Below are positions 9,934 to 16,629 of a stretch of 64,000 nucleotides of DNA, one piece after another; the first letter of the stretch is position 1, and each line of letters begins with the position of its first letter. Source of the stretch: Thalassobius sp. Cn5-15. GTDB lineage: Bacteria; Pseudomonadota; Alphaproteobacteria; Rhodobacterales; Rhodobacteraceae. The stretch lies in assembly GCF_022347685.1 (NCBI RefSeq), contig NZ_JAKRGF010000001.1, forward strand, positions 930,001-994,000, read 5' to 3'. A program made the translations under genes and the position numbers. The notes beneath the pieces were generated by a model. The model saw nothing but the letters and a program-made list of their open reading frames with translations. It was not told where the DNA came from and did no database searches.

Positions 9934-10317
9934 TTACTCCCCTCTAATCGCGCCTTTAAGACCGCGGATTTTACGGTTCAGAAATTCAAGACTGGACTGG
10001 TAACGCAGGGTGTTCTGGGCGAACTCCATCTGCTCCACCGCGATCTCGACGGTATTGCCGTCCAGCGCCGTGGTGGTAGGCTTGCGGTAAAGCATGCCAT
10101 CCCCTGCCCCATTCCCCACCGGCATATGACCTGCATGGGTCGTCTTCAGCTCACCCGCACCAATGGCGCTGCTAAGCGCAGAGCTGAAGTCAATGTCACG
10201 CGCCTTGAAACCAGGCGTGGCGGCATTGGCGATATTAGAGGCCAGAACCTCGTTTCGCTTTTCGCGCAGCTGCAGCGCCTGAGCGTGCAGGTTCAGATGA
10301 TTGGCAATTGCAGACAT
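9934..10317 (-). CDS. flgB: Proximal rod protein FlgB
   Basis: The 127-aa product has the FlgB signature [28 protein letters not shown] and the C-terminal helix [24 protein letters not shown] chose ATG at 10317 over the in-frame GTG at 10329, because the GTG overlaps the best ribosome binding site (GAGG, seven bases before the ATG). It is the first gene of the leftward flg operon and is preceded by a sigma54 promoter about 120 bp upstream. Confidence 0.94.
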   Translation of the reverse strand: MSAIANHLNLHAQALQLREKRNEVLASNIANAATPGFKARDIDFSSALSSAIGAGELKTTHAGHMPVGNGAGDGMLYRKPTTTALDGNTVEIAVEQMEFAQNTLRYQSSLEFLNRKIRGLKGAIRGE

Positions 10318-10380
10318 GACTGACCTCACGGTTTCTGTGGGTTTCGGTTTTTATGACCCTTAAGCGTCGAGTGGCTGCAG

Positions 10381-10397
10381 TTGGCGCGATACTTGCT
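10381..10397 (+). promoter_or_regulatory. Sigma54 promoter for the 846-aa orphan gene
   Basis: TTGGCGCGATACTTGCT on the plus strand has GG (10383-10384) and GC (10395-10396) 12 bp apart, as sigma54 requires. It lies about 80 bp before the start codon at 10476. It overlaps in orientation with the flgB promoter on the other strand, so the two predicted transcripts would run across each other. Confidence 0.75.
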
Positions 10398-10437
10398 GAT
10401 CTGTAGCAACTCCGGCAGGGCCGTTCGCCTGGATCCC

Positions 10438-10454
10438 TGCAAGGACAATGCCAA
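10438..10454 (-). promoter_or_regulatory. Sigma54 promoter for the flgB operon
   Basis: The minus strand reads TTGGCATTGTCCTTGCA, a near-perfect -24/-12 element, with GG at 10451-10452 and GC at 10439-10440. It should start the flgBCDEF(GHIJKL) transcript near 10427, leaving a leader of about 110 bases before the flgB ATG. Confidence 0.82.
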
Positions 10455-10475
10455 GCCAGCGAAACGAGGATAATC

Positions 10476-13016
10476 ATGGCCCGCACCACCAAGCGCGCAA
10501 AACCCAAGGTTCCCCCGGTGATCACCAAGCTGTTGAAAACAGTGAACACCCTGTCTGTCGAAGAGGCGGTGGATGAGCTGCAGCTGGCCTGGGAAGAAGA
10601 ACCTTCGTTGGACAAGAAACGCACCCTGATGAAGGCGCGGATCAAGCTGCTGGAGGACGCCCAGAAACCCAAGCGCGGTGGCAAGGGCGGCACAAGCTGG
10701 TTGATCAGTAAACCGGTGAAAGTGCCGGCGGGGTCGAAAAAAAGGGCCACGAAAGACACTGACGAAGAGGTTCTTGAGGCCGAAGAGGTCGCCGCGGCAC
10801 GCAAGAAGGGCGGCACCGGCACGGTCACGGCATTGGACCTCAACGATCTGGGTGCCATGATGGGATCCAGCGAAGGCGAGGACGGGACAGACGGCAGCAG
10901 CGCGAACGAAACTGGCGCAGAAGGCGGCGAGGCCGCACAGTCGCAGGCCGGCGCAGGTGCTGCAGGTAACACTGCAGCTGCAAGGGGTGACGCCGCTGCC
11001 GGTGCAAATGATGCCATCGCAATGCCGCCGCCAGAAGGCGACCCGACAGCAGGCGGGGACGCAGAAGCCGCCGAAGCACAAGCCGCAGCAGAGGCGGAGG
11101 CCGCCGCCGAGGCTGCCGCTGCCGAAGCGGCCGCCGCCGAAGCAGAAGCCGCAGCATACAAAGAACAGCAACTGGATGTGCCTGACTATGCCAAGGATGA
11201 GATGTATCAGCAGATCTGGAAAGAAATGCAGCAGGAAGGCATCGACAAACTGACCAAGGTGCGCCTGTCAGAGGAAGATTTTGACGCCCGCCTTGAACAG
11301 GCGCGCAAGGATGCAGACTGGCTGGGCTTTGGCGCAACGCGCATGGGCGACACAGATTGGGCCAATGCCGCCAATTCCATCGTCTTTGACTGTGACAGCA
11401 TCAATGCGGATTGGCAGCTGGACCAGCGCCTGAACAAAGGCATCACCGATATGACTGCCCTGCAAGGTGCAGATGCCCCCAATCTGCCAGATGTCGAGGT
11501 CCCCGAAGGCGCCGAAGAGGCCGCCGCGACACCCGACCCTGAACCTGAACCCGCCCCACAGCCTGAACCGGAACCCGAAGCGCCCGCCGCAGAGGAAAAG
11601 CCCGCCGCGAAACCAACGGAGCCAGTGCTGGACCCGATGGCCAATATGGATGCGCTGTTTGCAGAATTGGGCGACGGTGACGCAGCATCCGAACAGGCTG
11701 GCGATGCGCCGGAAGCCGCAAGTGAGCCCGAACCTGCGCCTGAGCCAGTCCCAGAGGCAGAACCCGAGCCAGAATCCGTGTCGGAGGCGGATCAAACGCC
11801 TGAACCGGACCAGACGCTGCCGGAGCCGACAAAAGAGGCCCCTCCGCCTGCCCCACCTTCTGCCCCGCAAGCCACTGACGATGAGACAGAAGGTGAGGAA
11901 GAGATCGTGGTGGTGTTTGACCCCACACCAATCTCTCGCTTCTCCGAGGATCATCAATATATGCAGATCTGGGAGGAAATGGTGGTCGAAACCCTGCAGG
12001 CGCTCGGACTGGCTGAGACATGGAAGGCCGAATTTGACGCCCGCTTGAAACGGGTTGACGACAGCGCTGCGCGCCTCCTTCATGCCGCGCGCCAGATGGA
12101 ATTTGACGATTGGATCCACCTGTTAGAGGATTTCAATTTCGACCTGCCCGCAATTGGGGACGATGCCGCGCTGAACGCTGCCGTGGCCAAGATCCGCGGC
12201 GACCTGCAAGCCCTGCGCGGCGATAAACCAGAGGTGAGCCTGCCCGCAGAAGACACCTATCTCCCCCCCAAAGTCACCGCAAATCCGCAGACCGTAAGCG
12301 CACACAAAGAGGACGCCACTGCGGGTAATCCAGCGGCAGACATGCGCAAACCGCCCAAACCCACGGTGACTGACACCGATGAAAGCGGCCAGATCCGCGA
12401 CGACTGGGAAAGCGAGGATTTCTGGTCATGGGATGACGAGGATGCCACTCCAAGCACCGAAACGCCGCCACCGGCAGAGCCAACGCCTGAAGTCACCCCC
12501 ACGACAGTCGACGCTTCGGGCGCCCCCACGGACAACGCGGCGCCAGTTGACAGCTTTGATCAGGACCCGGGCTTCCGCGGGGTGTGGCAGGATATCGTGC
12601 AAGAAACCCTTGAAGGTCTGCGCATTCAGCGTGGCAGCGCCGCGCCTTTGGATGACCGGCTGAGCGGCGCCAAGGCGCAGGCGGATCGTTTGCTGCATGC
12701 GGCGGAACAGATGGGCTATGCGCCTTGGGTGGAGACGCTGAAAAGCTTCCTCACAAAAACACGCCTCATCGGTGAGGCCGTGATGTTGCAACAAACCATC
12801 GACAGTCTCTTGGCGGATCTGGAGTTGCTGCATTCAGGTGCAGCCGCCGTGAAGGATCTGTTGTCGCAGGGCGCGACTCAGGGTGCCGCTCAAACCCCAC
12901 CGCCTGCCACCCCTGCAGTGTCGCGCACCAAAGAAGAGGCCCGCGCCGCCGCGCAATCGCGCAGCGGCAAGGCAACGCTGGATGATATCTACAAGTTCTT
13001 CCCGAAACCGGAATAG
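10476..13016 (+). CDS. Orphan 846-aa flagellar-locus protein with three CheA-shared Hpt-like modules
   Basis: I do not recognise a named family. The N-terminus (1-95) is basic and helical. Residues 95-235 are Ala/Glu/Gly-rich and 345-470 Pro/Glu-rich, both likely disordered. Three modules of about 95 residues lie at 236-330, 488-582 and 695-787. Each has an aromatic-xxIW/VW segment and, 41 residues later, the core LLHAAxQMxFxxW (His536, His741). The first module has Phe285 instead of His. The same module occurs three times in the CheA-like protein at 16630-20886, as does the short motif MANMDALFAELGD (388-400). No membrane segment or signal peptide is visible. It starts with a good GAGG site and has its own sigma54 promoter divergent from flgB. 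A role as cytoplasmic phosphotransfer, phosphatase or scaffold partner of the chemotaxis cluster is inference. Confidence 0.85.
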   Translation: MARTTKRAKPKVPPVITKLLKTVNTLSVEEAVDELQLAWEEEPSLDKKRTLMKARIKLLEDAQKPKRGGKGGTSWLISKPVKVPAGSKKRATKDTDEEVLEAEEVAAARKKGGTGTVTALDLNDLGAMMGSSEGEDGTDGSSANETGAEGGEAAQSQAGAGAAGNTAAARGDAAAGANDAIAMPPPEGDPTAGGDAEAAEAQAAAEAEAAAEAAAAEAAAAEAEAAAYKEQQLDVPDYAKDEMYQQIWKEMQQEGIDKLTKVRLSEEDFDARLEQARKDADWLGFGATRMGDTDWANAANSIVFDCDSINADWQLDQRLNKGITDMTALQGADAPNLPDVEVPEGAEEAAATPDPEPEPAPQPEPEPEAPAAEEKPAAKPTEPVLDPMANMDALFAELGDGDAASEQAGDAPEAASEPEPAPEPVPEAEPEPESVSEADQTPEPDQTLPEPTKEAPPPAPPSAPQATDDETEGEEEIVVVFDPTPISRFSEDHQYMQIWEEMVVETLQALGLAETWKAEFDARLKRVDDSAARLLHAARQMEFDDWIHLLEDFNFDLPAIGDDAALNAAVAKIRGDLQALRGDKPEVSLPAEDTYLPPKVTANPQTVSAHKEDATAGNPAADMRKPPKPTVTDTDESGQIRDDWESEDFWSWDDEDATPSTETPPPAEPTPEVTPTTVDASGAPTDNAAPVDSFDQDPGFRGVWQDIVQETLEGLRIQRGSAAPLDDRLSGAKAQADRLLHAAEQMGYAPWVETLKSFLTKTRLIGEAVMLQQTIDSLLADLELLHSGAAAVKDLLSQGATQGAAQTPPPATPAVSRTKEEARAAAQSRSGKATLDDIYKFFPKPE
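11181..12836 (+). repeat. Three Hpt-like modules encoded in the orphan gene
   Basis: The modules are encoded at 11181-11465, 11937-12221 and 12558-12836. In all three the distance from the aromatic of the first helix (Tyr244, Tyr495, Phe700) to the His position (Phe285, His536, His741) is exactly 41 residues, and a Trp follows ten residues after it (295, 546, 751). Linkers are acidic and proline-rich. They are protein-level repeats, not DNA tandem repeats. Confidence 0.8.
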
Positions 13017-13043
13017 GGAGAAGGTGTGGTGTACGCTGTCAGG

Positions 13044-13682
13044 TCAGCTTTTATAACTGCACAGGTCAGGGTATCCCGCTCCGTGGCCGTCACACCATTG
13101 TTGGTAAAGGCTTGCCGCCTTCTGCTGCGCCCCCAGACGTGTTTCACGGTCCAGCTTGCGCCCTGTCACGTCACGCCACTTGCTGGCGTGGGGCACCTGC
13201 ATTGCGGCCGCCATCGTGAACCAGACCAACGCCTGTTCATTGTCGGCCGGCGCAGCCACCTCCAGATAGGCCCGGCCCAAGGACAGCATGGCGTCTTTAT
13301 TGCCGTTGTTCACCTCTTCCAGCAGATCCGTCTGCAGACGTTTTTGCACCTTTTCCAGCAGGCTTTCAGGCGACCCGTGTCCCAGATAGCTGGTCAGCGA
13401 CTGCGCTTTGTGAACACCGGCAAAGCGCGCCTTCCACGCCCAGTAGAGCGCGGTTTCATCGTTTTGCGTCACACCAGAGCCCAGTGCATACAGCACCGCC
13501 AGATTGAACTGGGCCGGACCATTGTGATCATCCGCCAGACGCTGAAACATCTGCACTGCCTGCGCCGCCTGCCCTGCACGTGCGGCAGCGACCGCTTCGG
13601 CAAAGGCATTGGACTGCGCGGGCTGGGCCAGAACAGACAGGCTGACACACAGCCCCAGGATATGGGACCACCGCGATGTCAT
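13044..13682 (-). CDS. Exported Sel1/TPR-like repeat protein
   Basis: The 212-aa product begins with a signal peptide (MTSRWSHILGLCVSLSVLAQPAQSNA). It then carries helical repeats of Sel1 type: AVQMFQRLADDHNGPAQFNLAVLYALGSGVTQNDETALYWAWKARFAGVHKA fits the consensus around residues 42-95, and a second set (GNKDAMLSLGRAYLEVAAPADNEQALVWFTMAAAMQ) follows. Such proteins are protein-binding adaptors; this one should act in the periplasm. It overlaps the stop of its upstream partner (13679-14065) by four bases and converges on the orphan gene. Its position suggests a flagellar role, but no specific function is visible. Confidence 0.75.
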   Translation of the reverse strand: MTSRWSHILGLCVSLSVLAQPAQSNAFAEAVAAARAGQAAQAVQMFQRLADDHNGPAQFNLAVLYALGSGVTQNDETALYWAWKARFAGVHKAQSLTSYLGHGSPESLLEKVQKRLQTDLLEEVNNGNKDAMLSLGRAYLEVAAPADNEQALVWFTMAAAMQVPHASKWRDVTGRKLDRETRLGAQQKAASLYQQWCDGHGAGYPDLCSYKS

Positions 13683-14065
13683 CTGCCCGCCATCATCACC
13701 AGTTGCAGATACATCAGGCGCTTGGGCAGCGCTCCGCGCACTTGTTCATAGACCACCACTTTGGACCGCTCACCGGGATCAGTTTCGACCGACACCAGAA
13801 TATCTTCAGGCAGGTGAACGTGATAATCCGACAGCGTGTCTTTGGGCGCCAGATAAAACTCCTGACGGAACCCTTTGTCGATCCAGCAACGCGCCAGCGC
13901 GCGGCCCAAAATATCGGGCAGAAACCGTTCGACTTGCGAAACATTCGACAGGTGTGTCTCCTGACGCACCAGTTGAAAATCTTGATGTGTGTCTTCCGCG
14001 CCTTCATTCACCGTGCGATACCTGCCAAGGTTACGGGTGAGCGTGCGCACCTTTCTGGATGACAT
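13679..14065 (-). CDS. Hypothetical protein in flagellar island
   Basis: The 128-aa product has no recognised motif, signal peptide or membrane segment. It begins MSSRKVRTLTRNLGRYRTVNEGAEDTHQDF and has a moderately hydrophobic second half (HVHLPEDILVSVETDPGERSKVVVYEQV), which suggests a small mixed alpha/beta domain. The start has AAGGAT at good spacing. It forms a two-gene operon with the exported Sel1-like protein (four-base overlap) and is divergent from the second FliL-like gene. No sigma54 element was found in front of it. Confidence 0.7.
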   Translation of the reverse strand: MSSRKVRTLTRNLGRYRTVNEGAEDTHQDFQLVRQETHLSNVSQVERFLPDILGRALARCWIDKGFRQEFYLAPKDTLSDYHVHLPEDILVSVETDPGERSKVVVYEQVRGALPKRLMYLQLVMMAGR

Positions 14066-14181
14066 AAATTTATCCTTCTCGGAACAAAGCCCTTGCTGGT
14101 CATTTCTTTAAACGTCCCAAGGTCTGCCTGTCTTAGTACTTTATTCCTAAAAGCGCGGTTTTTTAGTCACATGCGCGCCAG

Positions 14182-14198
14182 TTGGCATCGCCTTTGCA
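14182..14198 (+). promoter_or_regulatory. Sigma54 promoter, upstream copy of a tandem pair
   Basis: TTGGCATCGCCTTTGCA matches the -24/-12 consensus, with GG at 14184-14185 and GC at 14196-14197. It is the first of two such elements in front of the gene at 14332, 76 bp before the second. No gene lies between them. Confidence 0.7.
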
Positions 14199-14257
14199 AC
14201 CCCGGTCCTTCGGCCAGTTATGACACGATGCAGGAAAATTTCTGCCGTGGTGACGGT

Positions 14258-14274
14258 TTGGCATCGACCTTGCT
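14258..14274 (+). promoter_or_regulatory. Sigma54 promoter, proximal to the FliL-like gene
   Basis: TTGGCATCGACCTTGCT has GG at 14260-14261 and GC at 14272-14273. It lies 57 bp before the ATG at 14332 and is the likely direct promoter of that gene. Confidence 0.78.
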
Positions 14275-14331
14275 GACACAGGGGCAAAGCGCTGGTCCAT
14301 CACCTGCGCCGTTCAGCAGAAGAGGTCCAAA

Positions 14332-14850
14332 ATGGCCGAACCCGAAGTCGAAGACGAAGGCCCAAAGCCCCCAAAACCCCCGATCCTGCCCGGCGTGGCG
14401 GCTTTTAGTCTGCTGGTCGGGGCCTTTGCCATTGGGCAATTCACCATGACCACGCCCGAAGACGTCGCCCTGCCCGAACCAGAAATGGTGGACGAAGAGG
14501 TCGTCGAGGACGACGGCCCACCAGAGCGACGCTATGTGTCTTTTCCGGTCAGTTTGACGGTGAATGTGCCGCGCTGGGGAACCTTGCTGATCGATATCGG
14601 CATGGCGGTGAACGATGTCTTACCCCAGAATGTGACCGAGGCGTTTTTGACCGATAGCGCCCCCTTGCTGGGCCCGATGACCGACGCGATGGTGAAAGCG
14701 GTCGAAGATCCTGACGCCACCGATCTGGAGGCCCTGCAGCGCCTGCTGCCGCCGCTGTTGCGCGATGCGCTGAACGGCGTTCTTAGCACAGAAGATCTGA
14801 TTGACCCGGTGCTGGAGGTTTATGTGCTGAAGCTGATCACCTCCGGCTAG
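14332..14850 (+). CDS. Second FliL-like membrane protein
   Basis: The 172-aa product has a short cytoplasmic Pro/Glu tail, one transmembrane helix (about residues 21-40, GVAAFSLLVGAFAIGQFTM), an acidic linker and a periplasmic domain. The start of that domain (RRYVSFPVSLTVNVPRWGTLLIDIGMAV) resembles FliL. It is distinct from the canonical fliL at 36622. FliL-type proteins surround the stator, so this copy might tune motor output. MotF of R. sphaeroides is another single-span motility protein it could correspond to; I cannot decide between them. The RBS is AGAGG, and two sigma54 promoters precede the gene. Confidence 0.65.
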   Translation: MAEPEVEDEGPKPPKPPILPGVAAFSLLVGAFAIGQFTMTTPEDVALPEPEMVDEEVVEDDGPPERRYVSFPVSLTVNVPRWGTLLIDIGMAVNDVLPQNVTEAFLTDSAPLLGPMTDAMVKAVEDPDATDLEALQRLLPPLLRDALNGVLSTEDLIDPVLEVYVLKLITSG

Positions 14851-14861
14851 AACCCGACGGT

Positions 14862-14878
14862 TTGGCACGAAAACTGCA
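14862..14878 (+). promoter_or_regulatory. Sigma54 promoter for the 64-aa protein gene
   Basis: TTGGCACGAAAACTGCA has GG at 14864-14865 and GC at 14876-14877. It lies 44 bp before the ATG at 14922 and 11 bp after the previous stop codon. Its presence argues that the tiny downstream ORF is a real, separately expressed gene. Confidence 0.78.
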
Positions 14879-14921
14879 ACCGTCAGGTCAGGACAACACC
14901 AACCGCGCAAAGGAGACTAAA

Positions 14922-15116
14922 ATGCTAGATCAGCAAAACCGGACCGACGCGACCCAAACAACCACTTCGCTCGACGGAATCGTGGTTGAGGTGGTGACCT
15001 ATGACACGACAGGCACCGCCCGTCCTGCAACGCGCGCGACCCTGCACGATTATCTGCGCCCCTTCCGTGATGTGCCCGGCACTCCCCCCCGCCGCGCCCA
15101 ACCACGCCTCGGCTAA
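14922..15116 (+). CDS. 64-aa small protein expressed from its own sigma54 promoter
   Basis: The ORF starts at the ATG at 14922, which has a strong AAAGGAG site at proper spacing, rather than at the ATG at 14862 inside the promoter. The product is polar, begins MLDQQNRTDATQTT, has a short hydrophobic strand (DGIVVEVVTYDTT) and ends in a Pro/Arg-rich tail. No family is recognised. A dedicated sigma54 promoter, strong RBS and terminator frame it as a monocistronic flagellar-regulon gene. Size and abundance signals would suit a regulator, chaperone or secreted peptide, but none of these can be shown. Confidence 0.72.
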   Translation: MLDQQNRTDATQTTTSLDGIVVEVVTYDTTGTARPATRATLHDYLRPFRDVPGTPPRRAQPRLG

Positions 15117-15140
15117 TCCCCCTAGCCACGACGCGCAGAA

Positions 15141-15172
15141 AAAACGGCGCCGCAGTGATGCGGCGCCGTTTT
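15141..15172. terminator. Bidirectional intrinsic terminator
   Basis: A 13-bp perfect stem (aaaacggcgccgc / gcggcgccgtttt) with a six-base loop is flanked by an A run on the left and a T run on the right. It can end both the rightward 64-aa gene and the leftward gene at 15198-15455. Confidence 0.85.
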
Positions 15173-15197
15173 CTATGAAGCTGAGGATCGGTGAGGA

Positions 15198-15455
15198 TCA
15201 GTGGCGTGTCGAATGCGCCCGGCGCTGCTGCGCCGCCTCCACCCGCACCATTTCAGCGCGGTGGGCCTTCAGGCGGCGATAGAACGCATAAGAACCGCCC
15301 AGCATAATCATCATGCCGATGGTCATCGGTGACGGCATCAACCCCGCCACTTTCTGCGCCTGCTCAGGACGCAGTCCAATCAGCAGGATCGCCACAAAGG
15401 CGCAGCCCAGATAGATGCGGATCAACTGGCATTTGCGGCAGGTGGTGGCGAACAT
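15198..15455 (-). CDS. Small membrane protein with CxxC motif
   Basis: The 85-aa product starts at 15455, where AAGGAGT precedes the ATG; the longer reading to 15491 lacks this. It begins MFATTCRKCQLIRIYLGCAF, with Cys6 and Cys9 as CxxC, two predicted transmembrane helices (about residues 10-29 and 40-60) and a basic tail. It follows the fliT-like gene by 32 bp and ends at the bidirectional terminator. A CxxC so close to the membrane could bind a metal or be redox active; function unknown. Confidence 0.72.
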   Translation of the reverse strand: MFATTCRKCQLIRIYLGCAFVAILLIGLRPEQAQKVAGLMPSPMTIGMMIMLGGSYAFYRRLKAHRAEMVRVEAAQQRRAHSTRH

Positions 15456-15487
15456 CGAAGACTCCTTAACGAAAACTGGTGTGGGGA

Positions 15488-15823
15488 TCACAACCGCGCC
15501 GTGCCGCGCGAATAGGCCAGCCGCACCTTGCGATCATTGCCCTTGCGCTGTTGCAGCTTGCGCCGGTCCTGTTCAATCTCATCTGCGGTGGCGCCCAGTT
15601 TGGTCACCGCCGAACGCAGGGCGTCAAAGTAATGCACTTCATCCGGTTCCGCTGCCGGCATCGCCGCGATCAAAGCCATCGCCATATTGCGCAGCTGGTG
15701 GTCAAGCGCGCGGAAGGCGGCCATATCGCCGTCGCGTGCGGCCTGCTGGCATCGATCCAGCATCGCCTCAAACTCCTGCACACGTTCCCGCGCGCTGAGG
15801 GTATTGATCGGCTCCGTGGTCAT
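15488..15823 (-). CDS. FliT-like flagellar chaperone (putative)
   Basis: The 111-aa product is helical and polar, with the early segment RERVQEFEAMLDRCQQAARDGDMAAFRALDHQLRNM and a basic C-terminus. It has no membrane segment. Identification rests on position: it directly follows fliS with a four-base overlap, where fliT usually stands, and its size and predicted helices match FliT (about 110-120 aa). Sequence similarity alone is weak, so the assignment is tentative. Confidence 0.55.
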   Translation of the reverse strand: MTTEPINTLSARERVQEFEAMLDRCQQAARDGDMAAFRALDHQLRNMAMALIAAMPAAEPDEVHYFDALRSAVTKLGATADEIEQDRRKLQQRKGNDRKVRLAYSRGTARL

Positions 15824-16215
15824 CCAACCTGTCTCACTTGCGGGCCGATCTCTGTCCAGGCATCCAGAATGCCCGAAATGGCATCTGCCGAGGCAGCCAA
15901 TTCAGCCCCCTCTTCCTTGCGGAAGGCGGCCAGAATGTTCTGACGGCAGAACTCATACAGCTCAAACAGCGACACTGCGATGTCTTCGCCCTTGTCGAAA
16001 TCAAGGCTGGATTGCAGCAGATAAATCGCCCGCAGCGCCTTGTTCACGTGATCCGGCGGATATTCGGTGCCAGCGGCATGGGCCGCTTTCATGACGTTCA
16101 AGGATTTTTCCAACTCGGTTAGGATGACGCGGATGATCTGGTGCGGATCATCAGGGACACTCACTCCTGAGTTACCTGTTTGACGATAGGTCGAACGTGC
16201 CTGAGTAAAGGTCAT
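15820..16215 (-). CDS. fliS: Flagellin export chaperone FliS
   Basis: The 131-aa product is an all-helical FliS: Y-rich N-terminus (TQARSTYRQTG), the DPHQIIRVILTELEKSLNVMKAAHAAG helix, NKALRAIYLLQSSLDFDKGEDIAVSLFELYEFCRQNILAAF in the middle, and a C-terminal helix. FliS keeps flagellin unfolded in the cytoplasm and delivers it to the export gate. Flagellin itself is not encoded in the window. The next gene overlaps it by four bases. Confidence 0.88.
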   Translation of the reverse strand: MTFTQARSTYRQTGNSGVSVPDDPHQIIRVILTELEKSLNVMKAAHAAGTEYPPDHVNKALRAIYLLQSSLDFDKGEDIAVSLFELYEFCRQNILAAFRKEEGAELAASADAISGILDAWTEIGPQVRQVG

Positions 16216-16284
16216 CTGGCGTCTTTCCCTTGGTTTCCTGAATTGCCGTGTTATTTAAAAGAACGGCAATTCCGACGGAAAGCT

Positions 16285-16596
16285 TTAGACCTGCGGCCTA
16301 TTAATTTCATCCGCCTGCCCACCATGCATCCAAACCGGCACATACAGATCCCGCCCACCTTCAAGACGACGGCATTCCTGACGCGGGGCCTCGCCCACTG
16401 TGTGGGGCACGTGCGCTGCGTGCTGCCGGGCTGCATGCACGGTGCGGCGTTGCTTTGAAGCAGGCGAGACCAGCTGTCCCTTCCCCCCCTGTCTCATGCC
16501 CCCATTTTTCACCCGCCAAGGCGTCAGAACCACGCGCAACGCAATCTGGGCCAAAAGGCCCAGAAATCCAAGGTGTCGACGAAAACTGTTATGCAT
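16285..16596 (-). CDS. Possible 103-aa hypothetical protein between cheA and fliS
   Basis: An open frame lies in the same direction as its neighbours in a 414-bp gap between the CheA-like gene and fliS. I prefer the ATG at 16596, which has GAGG seven bases upstream, over 16611. The product has an N-terminal hydrophobic segment (HLGFLGLLAQIALRVVLTPW), a basic His/Arg-rich middle and ends EGGRDLYVPVWMHGGQADEI. No family is recognised. Codon use is acceptable but weaker than in its neighbours; if not real, the gap holds only untranslated sequence. Confidence 0.45.
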   Translation of the reverse strand: MHNSFRRHLGFLGLLAQIALRVVLTPWRVKNGGMRQGGKGQLVSPASKQRRTVHAARQHAAHVPHTVGEAPRQECRRLEGGRDLYVPVWMHGGQADEINRPQV

Positions 16597-16629
16597 AGCG
16601 GGCCTCATCATTGGGGGCCGCTATGGGAG

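Noticed and set aside
16341-16357. Possible sigma54 promoter for the fliS unit
   Set aside because: GG-N10-GC spacing is present on the minus strand, but flanking bases do not fit the consensus.
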